Part shown: positions 12,401 to 23,349 of the stretch, one piece after another
How the letters are laid out: each line of letters starts with the position of its first letter
Position numbering within the stretch: position 1 is the first letter of the stretch
Source of the DNA: Rhizophagus irregularis
Taxonomy: Eukaryota; Glomeromycota; Glomeromycetes; Glomerales; Glomeraceae
Assembly (NCBI RefSeq): GCF_026210795.1
Contig: NC_089434.1
Location: 1,550,001-1,614,000 of the forward strand
DNA length: 64,000 bases
Direction of reading: 5' to 3'
Made by a program: the position numbers and the translations under genes
The notes under the pieces: generated by a model
What the model was told of the DNA's origin: nothing
What the model saw: only the letters and a program-made list of their open reading frames with translations
Databases searched by the model: none

Positions 12401-15020
12401 TGGTTTTTATGTGTGCACTGTATTTAATAAACTATAGTAAATCATACAGATTTTCAGCATACAGCAAATAACGATACAGTCGACACTACAATCATGACCT
12501 AATAAAAATAGTATTTTACAATTTTATAATTTAACAAATATTACTAATTAAATCAAAACAAAAAAAAACTTGATTTTCTAATTCAGTATTAAAGAGAAAG
12601 AAACAAGCAAATAATATGCGTTTACGCATTTGCAATTTTTTAACTTGTAAAATCATTAATATAGTAAATATCTCATTTGCATATCGAATGAGAATAATCA
12701 AATATGTGTCCTTTTAATATTTTAGAATCTTTCTCACACAGTTATTTAATAATTGTTAATATAAAGATATTTGAAAGAAAATTAAATAAAGACAACAGTT
12801 TATATCAAATTCTTTAAAGAGGATGACGTCGTGACGGTGGTTGATCAATTATCTATCAAAACCATACGTATGCACGTGATTCCTGTGTAAAGAGTATGTT
12901 AAATTGATGTACTTAGAATTACACTGGTGAATCTGGTGATCATACTTTTAACACCAAATCACGTTTTCAAATTTTTGAAATTTTTGGCCACATACCATTA
13001 TCTTATTTGCTTAATTCTAGGATTTGGTTAGGCACTTCAAAGTGGTAGCAGATTGTTTTTGGTTTACAGTCAGAACTCGATATAACGAACCCTTCGGTTT
13101 AATGTTATAACAAAATTTTTATAAGTTTGATATAACGATTTTTATATTCTGATATGTTCATATATAAAAAGATAAATTTTAAAAAATCATTTATCGTGAA
13201 ATTCGTTATATCGCATAGTCGTTATATCGAGTTTTAAGGTTGGGCTCTTCAAGGTGATAAAATAATTTTTTTATTTACTTTTTTTTTTAATTTCATCCAT
13301 TTCATTAATTTCGTCTTTAACTCCTTTCTCCTCTTTTTTTAGGACTTTCGGTTACTCATCAAATATTTTATTATATTGTTATTTCTTTATTTTTACTGGC
13401 ATCGTTCGAGGGCATCGTGGAGTTGCACGATCAGTAATGTTCTATCTTGTAATTATCCTTCTAGGTGTTGTTGGCCTATCGTTATTGAATAAATTTTCTT
13501 CTATTTATAGGTTTGTTTAGGCGAGGCGCTCCAAGGTAGTAAGTAAGTGTTTTTCATTATTAATTTCATCAATTCTTGTTTTTAACTCTTTCTTTTTCTT
13601 TATTTAGGACTATTGGTTGATTGGACTTTTTTTTCCAAAACAATTTTCGCGTCTAAGCAAATCCTATTATTCATGAATTTGAAAAGGCACGAATTGATAT
13701 TTCTTTGTACAAGCCAGCTTTTGCTTGTAGAATCTTTGGATGTCCGGACGGAAGCTTGTAGGGATGTTATCAACTTGAAAGCCTACTCGAAATTATTCAA
13801 GAACTTGCGTTGACTTTCACAACAAAATACCTATAAATATTGTAGAATTTCGTGCAAAAATTCTTTCGAAAAAATTTCAAGAAGCGTAAAGTTGAGTTAA
13901 GATTAAATCAACACAAATTTAAGCTTCCAGTTTAAATACTTTTCTTTATTATTGATCGATACAATATAAAAAAAAATTTTAAAGTAATTTCAATTTTATA
14001 CTTTTTAGAAAAGGAAAAAAAAAATCAAATTAGAAATTTTGATTAAAAACTCGCAATCCCGTTATAGAAAAAGTTTATCGCAGAAACTAATATAATCTAA
14101 AAATTAAAAAATTGCTTCTCTTACAGATGTATTACATTAAAAAATTTAGTTTTTCCATAATGTATTTAATAATAGCTCTACCAAAGATAAAGATGATAGT
14201 TTACTTTTAACGTTATTTTACTGTTTATATATCTAATTGTATAGAGTACTGTACTAGTAGGTACAAATAGATTGATCAAAATCCGTAAAAGTGTATGGTA
14301 GTTTTTCACCATTGATGAATAATAATCAACAATCTTTCTGCTTCTACTACAGTCTATTACTGCATGGTTATGTCAAATTATTATATTCGTTTTGAAGTTA
14401 TTTTAATCTAATGTTGAAAACTACCAAATGGGTGGACAAGTGGTTATTGTATAAATTACGTAAAAAATTTGACAATCTAGCCTACTATTTATTGTAAATT
14501 TTTTAACATAGTAACGTGGGCACAATATTTATATTTTAAGCGTCGCTCCTTATCATGCTTTCATGAGATTAAAGATGACATGATGTTGATGAAAACAAGA
14601 TTATTCTTTCAATTTATTTTAATAATCCGTGTAATAAAATCTGTAATATTTTTCTGATTTATGATAACGAATGTCATGTTTTATAATATAAATTTACGTT
14701 AAGCTGTTTAAATCAATACAATATTTATAGTTGTAGCGGCACTAAGTATTTTTATTGATAATTTATACATTTAATAATTTGAATAAATTTATTAAAATTA
14801 TTTAAATTACAAACTAAGAATTTTGTAAAACATTTTACTACTCTAATCTTAGTGTTTAAATAATTCAAAATAAATAAAAAAAAATAGATAAATAAATGAT
14901 AATAATTTAAAATATAAAAAATATAAAATATTTAGTTGTTAGTTTGATTTCAATTTAAAATCCGTCTGACGATAAAAAATAACAAATTAGTAAATTAGAT
15001 GATTGCTTTAAAAAGACATC
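9491..15020. other. Gene-poor AT-rich region
   Basis: No gene is supported. Present are T(n)A(n) palindromes (near 9540, 9755, 10175 and 10640), a CATTGCTCATTGCTG-like simple repeat at 11280-11335, a small pogo-like element at 13067-13236, and two related segments near 13245-13335 and 13515-13615 that share a CTCCAAGGT-like start and a TTTTAGGACT end. The right end (14756-15020) is the 3' flank of the kinase gene and is duplicated at 19558. Confidence 0.55.
13067..13236. mobile_element. Small Tc1/pogo-like MITE (candidate)
   Basis: AACTCGATATAACGA on the left is matched in inverted orientation by TCGTTATATCGAGTT on the right, and TATAACGA-type repeats recur inside. The left end begins CAGT next to TA, as in pogo/Tc1-type elements. 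The right end is diverged, so the TA duplication cannot be confirmed there. No coding capacity. Confidence 0.5.
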
Positions 15021-17280
15021 TTATTTAATTAAGAAATTACCATCAGGAATTTCCAGTTCATCTTGTTCATTTGAATGAAGGCTTGGATTATTATGTGTGT
15101 CGTCATCATCATCTATAAAAAATAAATAAATATAATTAAATCTATATAAAATTGAAATCATTGTGTTCATTGTTGTAAATATTTTCGCCCTACCATCGAT
15201 ATTAATATTTTGAATTTTTGTTTGTTTTTGAACTATTTCTTTTTCATCATCTAAATTTTTAAATAAGACACGTTTAAATGTTTAATAAATGAAATGATAC
15301 AATACTAGTTAATTCGCTTATTTACTTACCATTCGAATATATCTGCAATTTTCTAAATTCTTCAGGTAATTTTTCGCCATCATCTAAAATTAAGAATTAA
15401 CATATAGATTTAATATTTAATTAAAATCGAATTTAATATTAATTCAAATACATTACCTTTAAAAAAATTGATTACTTTTGATGATTTATTACTATTCTGC
15501 TTATTTGATCCGTTAAAATCATTAACTGAAAACAAATATTAATTTATAAACATTTTTATGTAAAAAAAATTCAACGAATCTTTGTTAAATACTTACTATT
15601 ATCAGGAATGCTAAAATCATACGATTTACTACGAAATGCTATTAGTAATCATAAAATAAAGTATTTTAAAAATTAAATTATTATAATAATTAAAAATGGC
15701 AAGAAATTATTAATTCATACCTTCTTGTTCTTCTATTATAATTTAATTCAAAAAAAAAAGTAAAATCAATAATTTATTATAAAATAAAGATTTTAGAATC
15801 GTTAATAAAATGTTATTACACTCATACCTTCTGTTGCATTTCTAGGTTCAGGTAGATTTTCACCAAATTGATGAATTTTACTTGTAAATAATCTGCTACT
15901 TGTATAATTTTCTTTTACTTTATTCATTTCTAAATTATCTATTTTTGATTGGAAAAATTCATCTGACATATTTTGACAATCTATATTAAATCTTTGCATT
16001 CTTCTCCAAAATGTGTAAATATCAAGTCTTTTTAATGGATCAGCATCCCAGCATTGTACCATTAAATTTTTATATTCTAATGGAGTTCCTGGCACAATTT
16101 TTGGCCTTATACCATTAATAATGTTCATTGCAAGATCATAATCATGTTCATAATTTATAAATGGTGGTTGTCCAGATGAAATTTCCCACATAAGAATTGC
16201 AATACTATAAATATCAGATGCAAAAGTATATTCCCTTCCAATAATAACTTCGGGTGCTATGTAAGGAAGATTTCCATATATACTTTTTGATGATTTGTCA
16301 GCAGGTCCACAAAATCCAAGATCACTAATACGCCAATTATCATTATATTGTGAATATAATATATTTCCAGAATGCAAATCTCTATGAATTGCATTTTCTC
16401 TATAAATAAAGCAAACTGCGTTAATTATTTCATAAGCAATGTTAATTCTTTTTTTCCATGTAAGTTGATTATGATTTTGTTGTAAATATTTTCTTAAATC
16501 TATATCCATTTTCATCATTACAAGCATATAACTTCCATTTGTTTGATTTTGTGTTAAACCATAACATCGAACAATATCCGCCCATTTGTTACATATATTT
16601 AAATGCGATTTAGCCTAAATAACAAGATGCAGTTGTTAATACAAAAACTTAGGATTTTATAAATAAATTTCAAATAAAATTATACAAACCTCTTCAAACC
16701 AACTTTGATTTGCACTCTCAACATTTTCTAATTTTTTAAGTATTACTTTACAAGTTCCAAATCTTTTTAATTGTTTTTTTTCAGAATCCCATTCATCATA
16801 ATCTCCATTAATCCAACTTGCCGTATAAATTTCAGAAAATCCACCTTTTGTTAAATATTTAATATTTTCTAAATTACTATATGGAATCCATTCAACTACT
16901 TTACATGGCATGAGTGTTTTCATTTGACATTTTTGGATTAAATTATCAATATCATCATTTCCAGACGTCCAATTTGAAAATTTTTCTTTTAAATAATTTC
17001 GGACACAATATTCACAATATAATGTGGCTAAACAATTTTGGTTACAATTTTCACAAATTCTTCTTGAACCATCATTATCCATAACTTTATTTCGATCATA
17101 ATTTTCAGTTAAATCTCTTATTGCAAAAGATTTTTCTTCATTTGTAAGAATTTTATCAGCAAGAAGTGTTTGTTTTCTAAATTCGAATTCTTTATGTATA
17201 TCATTATGAATATTAGTATCTGTTAACGTTATTATTCTATTCTTTGTTGCATAAATTAATTTATATCGAAGAGTGGACAT
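15021..17280 (-). CDS. TKL-type protein kinase with Cys-rich leader and small-exon tail
   Basis: Eight exons are inferred: 16690-17280, 15828-16614, 15721-15732, 15597-15638, 15457-15525, 15330-15383, 15194-15250 and 15021-15112, together 567 residues. The N-terminus carries a Cys-rich motif CENCNQNCLATLYCEYC (about residues 76-92). The kinase domain follows: glycine loop LTKGGFSEIYTASW (about 143), HRDLHSGN (about 274), DLG in place of DFG in ISDLGFCG (about 295), and PYIAPEV (about 315). It probably phosphorylates Ser/Thr; the family is greatly expanded in these fungi and its targets are unknown. After the kinase domain come six short exons, all joined in phase 1, giving an acidic, polar tail. 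The tiny 12-nt exon is supported only by splice signals and frame, so the tail model needs RNA evidence. A paralogue of exon 1 lies at 1-319, and a copy of the 3' end at 19558-20022. Confidence 0.82.
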
Positions 17281-17472
17281 AACGTAATCAATAAAAAAGA
17301 GTGAATGAATTATTTTAAGTTCGTTCCGACGTTCCGTGATAAATTAGTAAAATGCAACTAAATTGCTGATCAAAACTTCATGTGCCCACAATAAATGTGA
17401 CCTTAAGGCGTAGTATTTTACGCCTTTTACGCCTCATAACCAAAAAAATAAAAATACACTAACGTAATAATA

Positions 17473-18431
17473 CAGTGTCCAGAAAAAAGTCAGTAACCAA
17501 TTAAAAAATTAGCAATTAATTAACAAAGTTTACTATTAAGTAAACTTTTTTTTATACTAATAAAATTACTCTTTATGAAATAAGTAAAGCTGTGTATTAT
17601 AATGAATTAAATATATCCTGAAAATTTCGTATTAATTTGATCTATATTGAGTTATTTATTACAATTTTTGTCCATATATTTCAGTATTTTTAACAAAATT
17701 TTTGGTTATAATTAATCATTAAATTTTTTGGTCTTGAAGTATTCTAATCGAATAAGCAAACTTGTTGGTTACTATGTTAAAAAACATGGTGCTTTAAAAT
17801 TTAAGATTAATCGGATTCATACTTTATACTAAGGTTTGCTTGACTTAATTACAAAATTTTACAATCGATCATGACTGATTATCTTTGTTATTTTATAAAA
17901 CTTGTACTTAAAATCTATAAATTTTTTTTAAATTTTGCTGACATTCTTTCAATAAGAAGTTTGAAATGTACGAGGAAAATAGAGACATAAATTTACTTAA
18001 TAAATGATCGACAAACAAAGCTATAAATAAATAGAAATGATCTTCAATCACGTGATTCATCACGAAATTTTGCATTTAAACAAAGCGAACTTAACGAATA
18101 TATATCCAGACAACCTGAAATTTTAAGGACCAATGTTTTTTAACATAGCCAACAAATTTTCTTAATTAATCACAACATATTAAGACTAAAAAATTTAACA
18201 GTTATTTATAGTTGAAAATTTATTATAAAAATACAAAATTTTCAAATAAAAATTGCACTATATAATTCATTTTGAATTTAATTAGCTTAAAAATTTTAGG
18301 ATAAATGTAATTCATTATGACGCACAATTTTAAGGCGATTTATTTATTATGAAAAAAAGTTTACTTAGTGGTAAACTTTACTAACTAATTGCTAATTTTT
18401 TACGTGGTTACTGACTTTTTTCCGGGCACTG
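17473..18431. mobile_element. Tc1/mariner-like foldback MITE
   Basis: The ends are CAGTGTCCAGAAAAAAGTCA on the left and, in inverted orientation, CAGTGCCCGGAAAAAAGTCA on the right, each flanked by the dinucleotide TA (17471-17472 and 18432-18433), as expected for Tc1/mariner transposons. The similarity between halves goes far inside: CTATGTTAAAAAACAT near 17790 is matched in inverted form near 18140, and further blocks near 17600 match 18300. The whole 959 bp is therefore close to one large imperfect palindrome. No transposase frame was found, so the element is non-autonomous. Confidence 0.85.
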
Positions 18432-19557
18432 TATGTTTCTTAGTATTTTTTTTTCAAATTTGTTATATTTAGTGAATATATAGCGATAGTATTCCTTTAT
18501 GATATTGATTAATATTTTAGTTTGATAAAATAAAAATCTAAATCTCTCAAATGATTGTATATTTAATAGGCTATTAATTTATAGTTATTTTTAAAACATA
18601 TTTTTGATAAAAAGTCGATTTTTTTTTTCGCTATTTTCAAAATTTCAATTAAACTCTATTTTAAATAAACAACATGTAAGAAACCATTTAATTTATTATT
18701 TCTACTAAAAAGTTATGATTTAATAAAAAAAAATAAATAAATAAAATTGAATAAATGAAAGAAATTTTTACATTAAATAATTCAAAATAAAGCATAGAAA
18801 AACAAAAAAAAAATTCTATTATATGGACGTAATATTAATTTATTGTGGGTTGAAAGATTCTATAATTGGCTAAATAAAAAAATATGTCATAAATTATTAT
18901 GATAACTTGATAATTTGATTGAACTAATCGTAAATAACTGATAATCGCCACATTTGATTGAATTTTGCAACCAGAGATAATTTATCAAAAAAAAAAAAAA
19001 AAAAAATTAAAATCCACCTAAAGAAATGAAAAAAATTTAGTAAAAATAAATAGCGAAAATTTTTTTTATATCCATTTTCTGTATCGTCAATAAATAAACA
19101 CAACTTTTTAATCGCTAATATCTTTATAGTTCATAGTACTCCCGATAAATTATCCCTATCTGATATTTATTTTTTTTATGGATAAAGAAATGATGTTTAT
19201 TCAAGAGTGGATTAAAATTCTAAAAAGCGGTAATAGTTAAAACAAGTTCATCTATTTGGTAAATTGAGTTCTGTACACGAGCGAAATGTACTTGATCTGT
19301 CATTATTTTTATATAAGTGTTAGTATTCTCGAAATAAAGATATAAAGTAGATAAATAAGAATAAATAACGACAGTTCAACTTAAACATGGAATTTCCATC
19401 GACGGATAATTTTTTGGTTTGAAAGTAAAGATTATATATTATTCAATAATATACCACGATTTTATTTGTTTATGCCATAAAATTTATTTCCATAAAATTA
19501 TTATTTTCGTCTAAATTCGAATTATTACTGTTGCAACGATTAATAATGGTTATTATA
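18432..19557. other. AT-rich intergenic DNA
   Basis: No gene or strong repeat is seen. A run of A is present near 18990. Confidence 0.6.
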
Positions 19558-20022
19558 AGATAATTTATACATTTAATAATTTGAATAACTTTATTACATA
19601 ATTATTTAAATTACAAACTAAGAATTTGTAAAACCATTTTACTACTCTAGTCTGTGTTTAAATAATTCAAAATAAAAAAAAATAGATAAATAAATGATAA
19701 TAATTTAAAATATAAAAAATATAAAATATTCAGTTGTTAGATTGATTTCAATTTAAAATCCGTCTGACGATAAAAAATAACAAATTAGTAAATTAGATGA
19801 TTGCTTTAAAAAGAAATCTTTATTTATTTAAGAACCTACCATCCGGAATTTCCAGTTCATCTTTTTCATTTGAATGAAGGTTTGGATGATTATGTGTGTC
19901 GTCATCATCTGTAAGAAATAAATATATAGAATTAAATCAATATAAAATTGAAATCATTGTTGCAAAAATTTTTGCCTACCATCGATATTAATATTTTGCA
20001 TTTTTGTTTGTTTTTGGACTAA
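19558..20022 (-). pseudogene. Duplicated 3' end of kinase gene (fragment)
   Basis: About 465 bp closely match 14756-15226, including the last coding exon of the kinase at 15021-17280 (CATCCGGAATTTCCAGTTCA here versus CATCAGGAATTTCCAGTTCA there), the intron before it, and part of the next exon. The match stops abruptly near 20022. No kinase body is attached on this side, so it is a truncated duplicate that cannot encode a kinase. A plus-strand kinase fragment begins 40 bp further on. Confidence 0.75.
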
Positions 20023-20061
20023 CCATTTTATAGTATATTAATAATTTATTTGTACTTATAA

Positions 20062-23000
20062 ATTCAAGAGTATTTAACAAATTTTATAATACATGGAATA
20101 TCCCAAAATCCAGTTACAAAAGATTATATTATAGCTTTTTTAGATAAAGATTATTGTATAAACTGTAACAAAGCTTATACAGAAGTAAAAAATAGATGGT
20201 GTAAACAGTGCCAAATAAATAATTTAAGAAAAACTTTGACTAACTGGACCAGTGGAAACGAAAAAGTTGATTATTTTATTCAAGAAAAGCAATCACTATG
20301 GATTAATGATCCACTTGACGTAGTATTTGAGTGGATACCATACAATCAATTTTGTGATGTTAAAGAGTTAGATATTGATGACTTTTCTATAGCATTGTAT
20401 TCAGCTAAATGGAACAATGGTCCATTATATTGGAGAAGTTGGCCTAAAATATATACAAGAGAATCAGACATGAAAGTTATTATAAAACATTTATATAATT
20501 TACAAAATATTGATGAATTTTTAAATGAGGTAGGAAATTTTACTATGAATTGAATCATTTAATATAATATATTGATTTATTATTATACTTGAATAGGTTA
20601 AAGCACATTCAATCAATTTTACAGTATATGGAATATCTCAAAATCCAGATACAAATGATTATATTTTAGTTTGGAAAGATAAATATGGAGAATGTTGTAA
20701 AAAATGTAACAATGTTTATACAGATGTGGATGATCAATGGTGCAAAGAATGCCAAATAAATTATTTAAAAAATAATTTTATTAATTGGTCTAGCAAAAAT
20801 GAAACAATTGATAATTTTATTCAACAAAGGCAATTAGAGGCTAACGTAGTGCTTCGACCCGGATGAAAACCGTCATCCGGATTACACAAAAAAAAAATCC
20901 GGATTATATCCGGATTGACCCGGATTTTGAATCCGGATCAGATAATCCGGATAGAAACCGGAAACCGGATTGGATTTACAAATGATCGGCAATAATTCTG
21001 GCCAGAATTCATAACGCCTGCCAGAATTACAAATTGTGTAACATTAAATTTTCATGCCAGCCGATAAAAAATTTTTTGCCCGGTGGCTAAACTATTTTTC
21101 TGGTGTCACGTGATGTTAATTTCGGCCAGAATTAACAAATTTGGCCAAAATTATCCAAGACCACGAAATTTACATAATTCCAATTTCATTAAATACTTTT
21201 ATTTAAAACAATTTCTTTTAAACAAGATATTTTTATATACAGCTAAAGATTACTATAAATAGATGTGTTGGGTTAGTAAGGTAATTTTTTAAGGATTTGT
21301 TTCTTCTTTCAAAAATTAAAGAATCATTTGAATCAAATTATATAACACTAGTTTTAATTTTTTAAAAAAGTTGTTATAATTATATAAATTTATAATATTG
21401 AACAATTTTTCATTTAAAACAATAATTATTATTTTGTTGTAACAAAAATAATATAAAGTTTTTTTTCTTTTGAACGTTTGAATGTAAAATCTAAAATTAT
21501 TTGTTATTTGTTAATGTATAAATTTAAATAAACAAATCTGATACAAACTTCAATAAATAAATTATAATTGAAAAATCTTCTTAAACTTACTGTATTAAAA
21601 AGTTTAATATAACAAATATAAATTTAATAAATTTTAATAAAAAAATTGGTATTAGGCGCAAAAATAATTAGCCATAATATCATTTAGATATAGATCTTTA
21701 TGGATCAGCAAAATTATTATCAATAAAAAAAAAATAATAAAAATTTCATCCGGATTCCGGGTCAAACCGGATATTTTTCATCCGGTTTATAATCCGGATG
21801 AAAACCGTGAAAATCCGGATATCCGAAAAAAAAAAAATCCGGATCAATCCGGATTGATCCGGATACGGGTCGAGGCACTAGGCTAACGGCCGATTGGATA
21901 TAATATTGGAATGGATACCATACAATCAATTTTTTGACATTAAAGAAATAGGTAAAGGAGGTTTTGCCACTATATATTCAGCAACATGGAAAGGTGGTCC
22001 GTTAAATTATAGTGTTCATAAAAGCAAATATGCGAGAATTTTAGATAAAATAGTTGCTTTAAAATGCTTACATAATTCTCAAAATATTACTGATGAGTTT
22101 TTAAATGAGGTACGACATTTTCGTTATAAATTCGCCATTAATTTATAGTAATTTTTTTTTGTTTTTGTTTTAATAGATTAAAGAATATTCAATAGATAAC
22201 CATGGTAATAATATTGCTAAGATATATGGCTTATCCCAAAATCCTGATACAAAAGAATATATTATAATTCTTGATTATGCAGAAGGAGGAAGTCTTAATA
22301 ATTGGTTAAGCAAAAATTATAAATATTTTTCTTGGTTCGCTAAATTAAATACGTTACTTAATATCAGTAATGGACTTAAAGAGGTTCATCAAAAACAGAG
22401 AGTTCATCGTGATTTACATACAGGGAATATATTATTTTTTGTGAATAACATAAATATCTTCGATGATAATATAATATCAATTTCTGATATGGGATTATGT
22501 GGAGAAGTTGATAATATAGACAAATCAAATATTTATGGAGTTATGCCTTATGTAGCCCCTGAAGTATTAAGAGGAAATCCTTATACTCAAGCAGCAGACA
22601 TATATAGCTTTGGTATGATTATGTATTTTGTATCAACAGGAAGACAACCATTTGCTAAATATGCTCATGATGAGATTCTAGCATTAGATATATGTAATGA
22701 AATTAGACCTGAAATTAGTGAGCCAGAAGCACCAAAATGTTATATTGATTTAATGGAAAAGTGCTGGGATTCAAATCCAGAAAATAGACCAGATTCATTA
22801 ACATTATACAAATCGATTTTACAATTTCGTAAGTCATATAGAGGAGAAATTTTTGATACAGGAAGTGGAATTTTCGAGGGGCAACTTAATAAGTCATATA
22901 ATTCATATAGAGGAAAAAATTTAGGTACAGAAACATATGGTATTGGGGAGAAATTAATTGCGCCACATAATAAAAAAAGTTTAGGTATAGCAACATATGA

Positions 23001-23349
23001 TCAATCGAAAAAATTTTTAGATATAGGTAATATATATGGTGATGAAACTGAGAAGTACTATGATAATGAAATTGGTGAGCAGTTTGAAAGGTCACATAAT
23101 GGAGAGATTTTCGGTGCAGGGACATATGGTGAAATTGAGAAGTATGATAGTAATGAAATTGAGAAGCAATTCATAAAAGCAGAAGAATACAGAATAGGAA
23201 CTCTTTCATTTGAAGAAGATAATCAACTTAGTAATCAATCAGATACCCATCCACAAGCAATTTATACATCCCGATTACTTAATTCTTTTACCCAAGAACT
23301 AAAATTTGATGACAATCCTTCTGAAGCTTTAGAATGTGAGATAAAATAA
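20062..23349 (+). pseudogene. TKL-type kinase, 5'-truncated and interrupted by a MITE
   Basis: Coding blocks: 20062-20529, 20597-20845 joined to 21888-22109 across the MITE, and 22177-23349, about 703 residues if the MITE is ignored. The gene is modular. A block with a Cys-rich motif (CINCNKAYTEVKNRWCKQC) and a short EWIPYNQF segment is followed by a second Cys-rich block (CCKKCNNVYTDVDDQWCKEC) and a second EWIPYNQF segment that opens a full kinase domain. Motifs are GKGGFATIYSATW, IVALKCL, HRDLHTGN, DMG in ISDMGLCG, and PYVAPEVL. The C-terminal tail has degenerate YRGE/ETYGIGE-type repeats. No start codon is found: the 5' end begins at what looks like an intron acceptor changed to TAA, next to the duplicated tail at 19558-20022. 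With that and the insertion it is probably non-functional, although the last exon is intact. Confidence 0.72.
20846..21879. mobile_element. Non-autonomous DNA transposon with subterminal ATCCGG repeats
   Basis: Both flanks carry AGGCTAAC (20838-20845 and 21880-21887), an 8-bp target duplication. The ends are inverted copies of AGTGC-TCGACCCG (left from 20848, right ending at 21879). Inside each end lie clustered ATCCGGAT-type palindromes; the middle is AT-rich with no gene. An 8-bp duplication is typical of hAT-type elements, though 9-10 bp (Mutator) is possible because the next bases nearly match. It splits the kinase gene at 20062-23349 without changing the flanking frame. Confidence 0.85.

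Noticed and set aside
13613-13813. 66-residue ORF near 13.6 kb
   Set aside because: No family resemblance; lies beside a degenerate duplicated segment and has no supporting exon structure.
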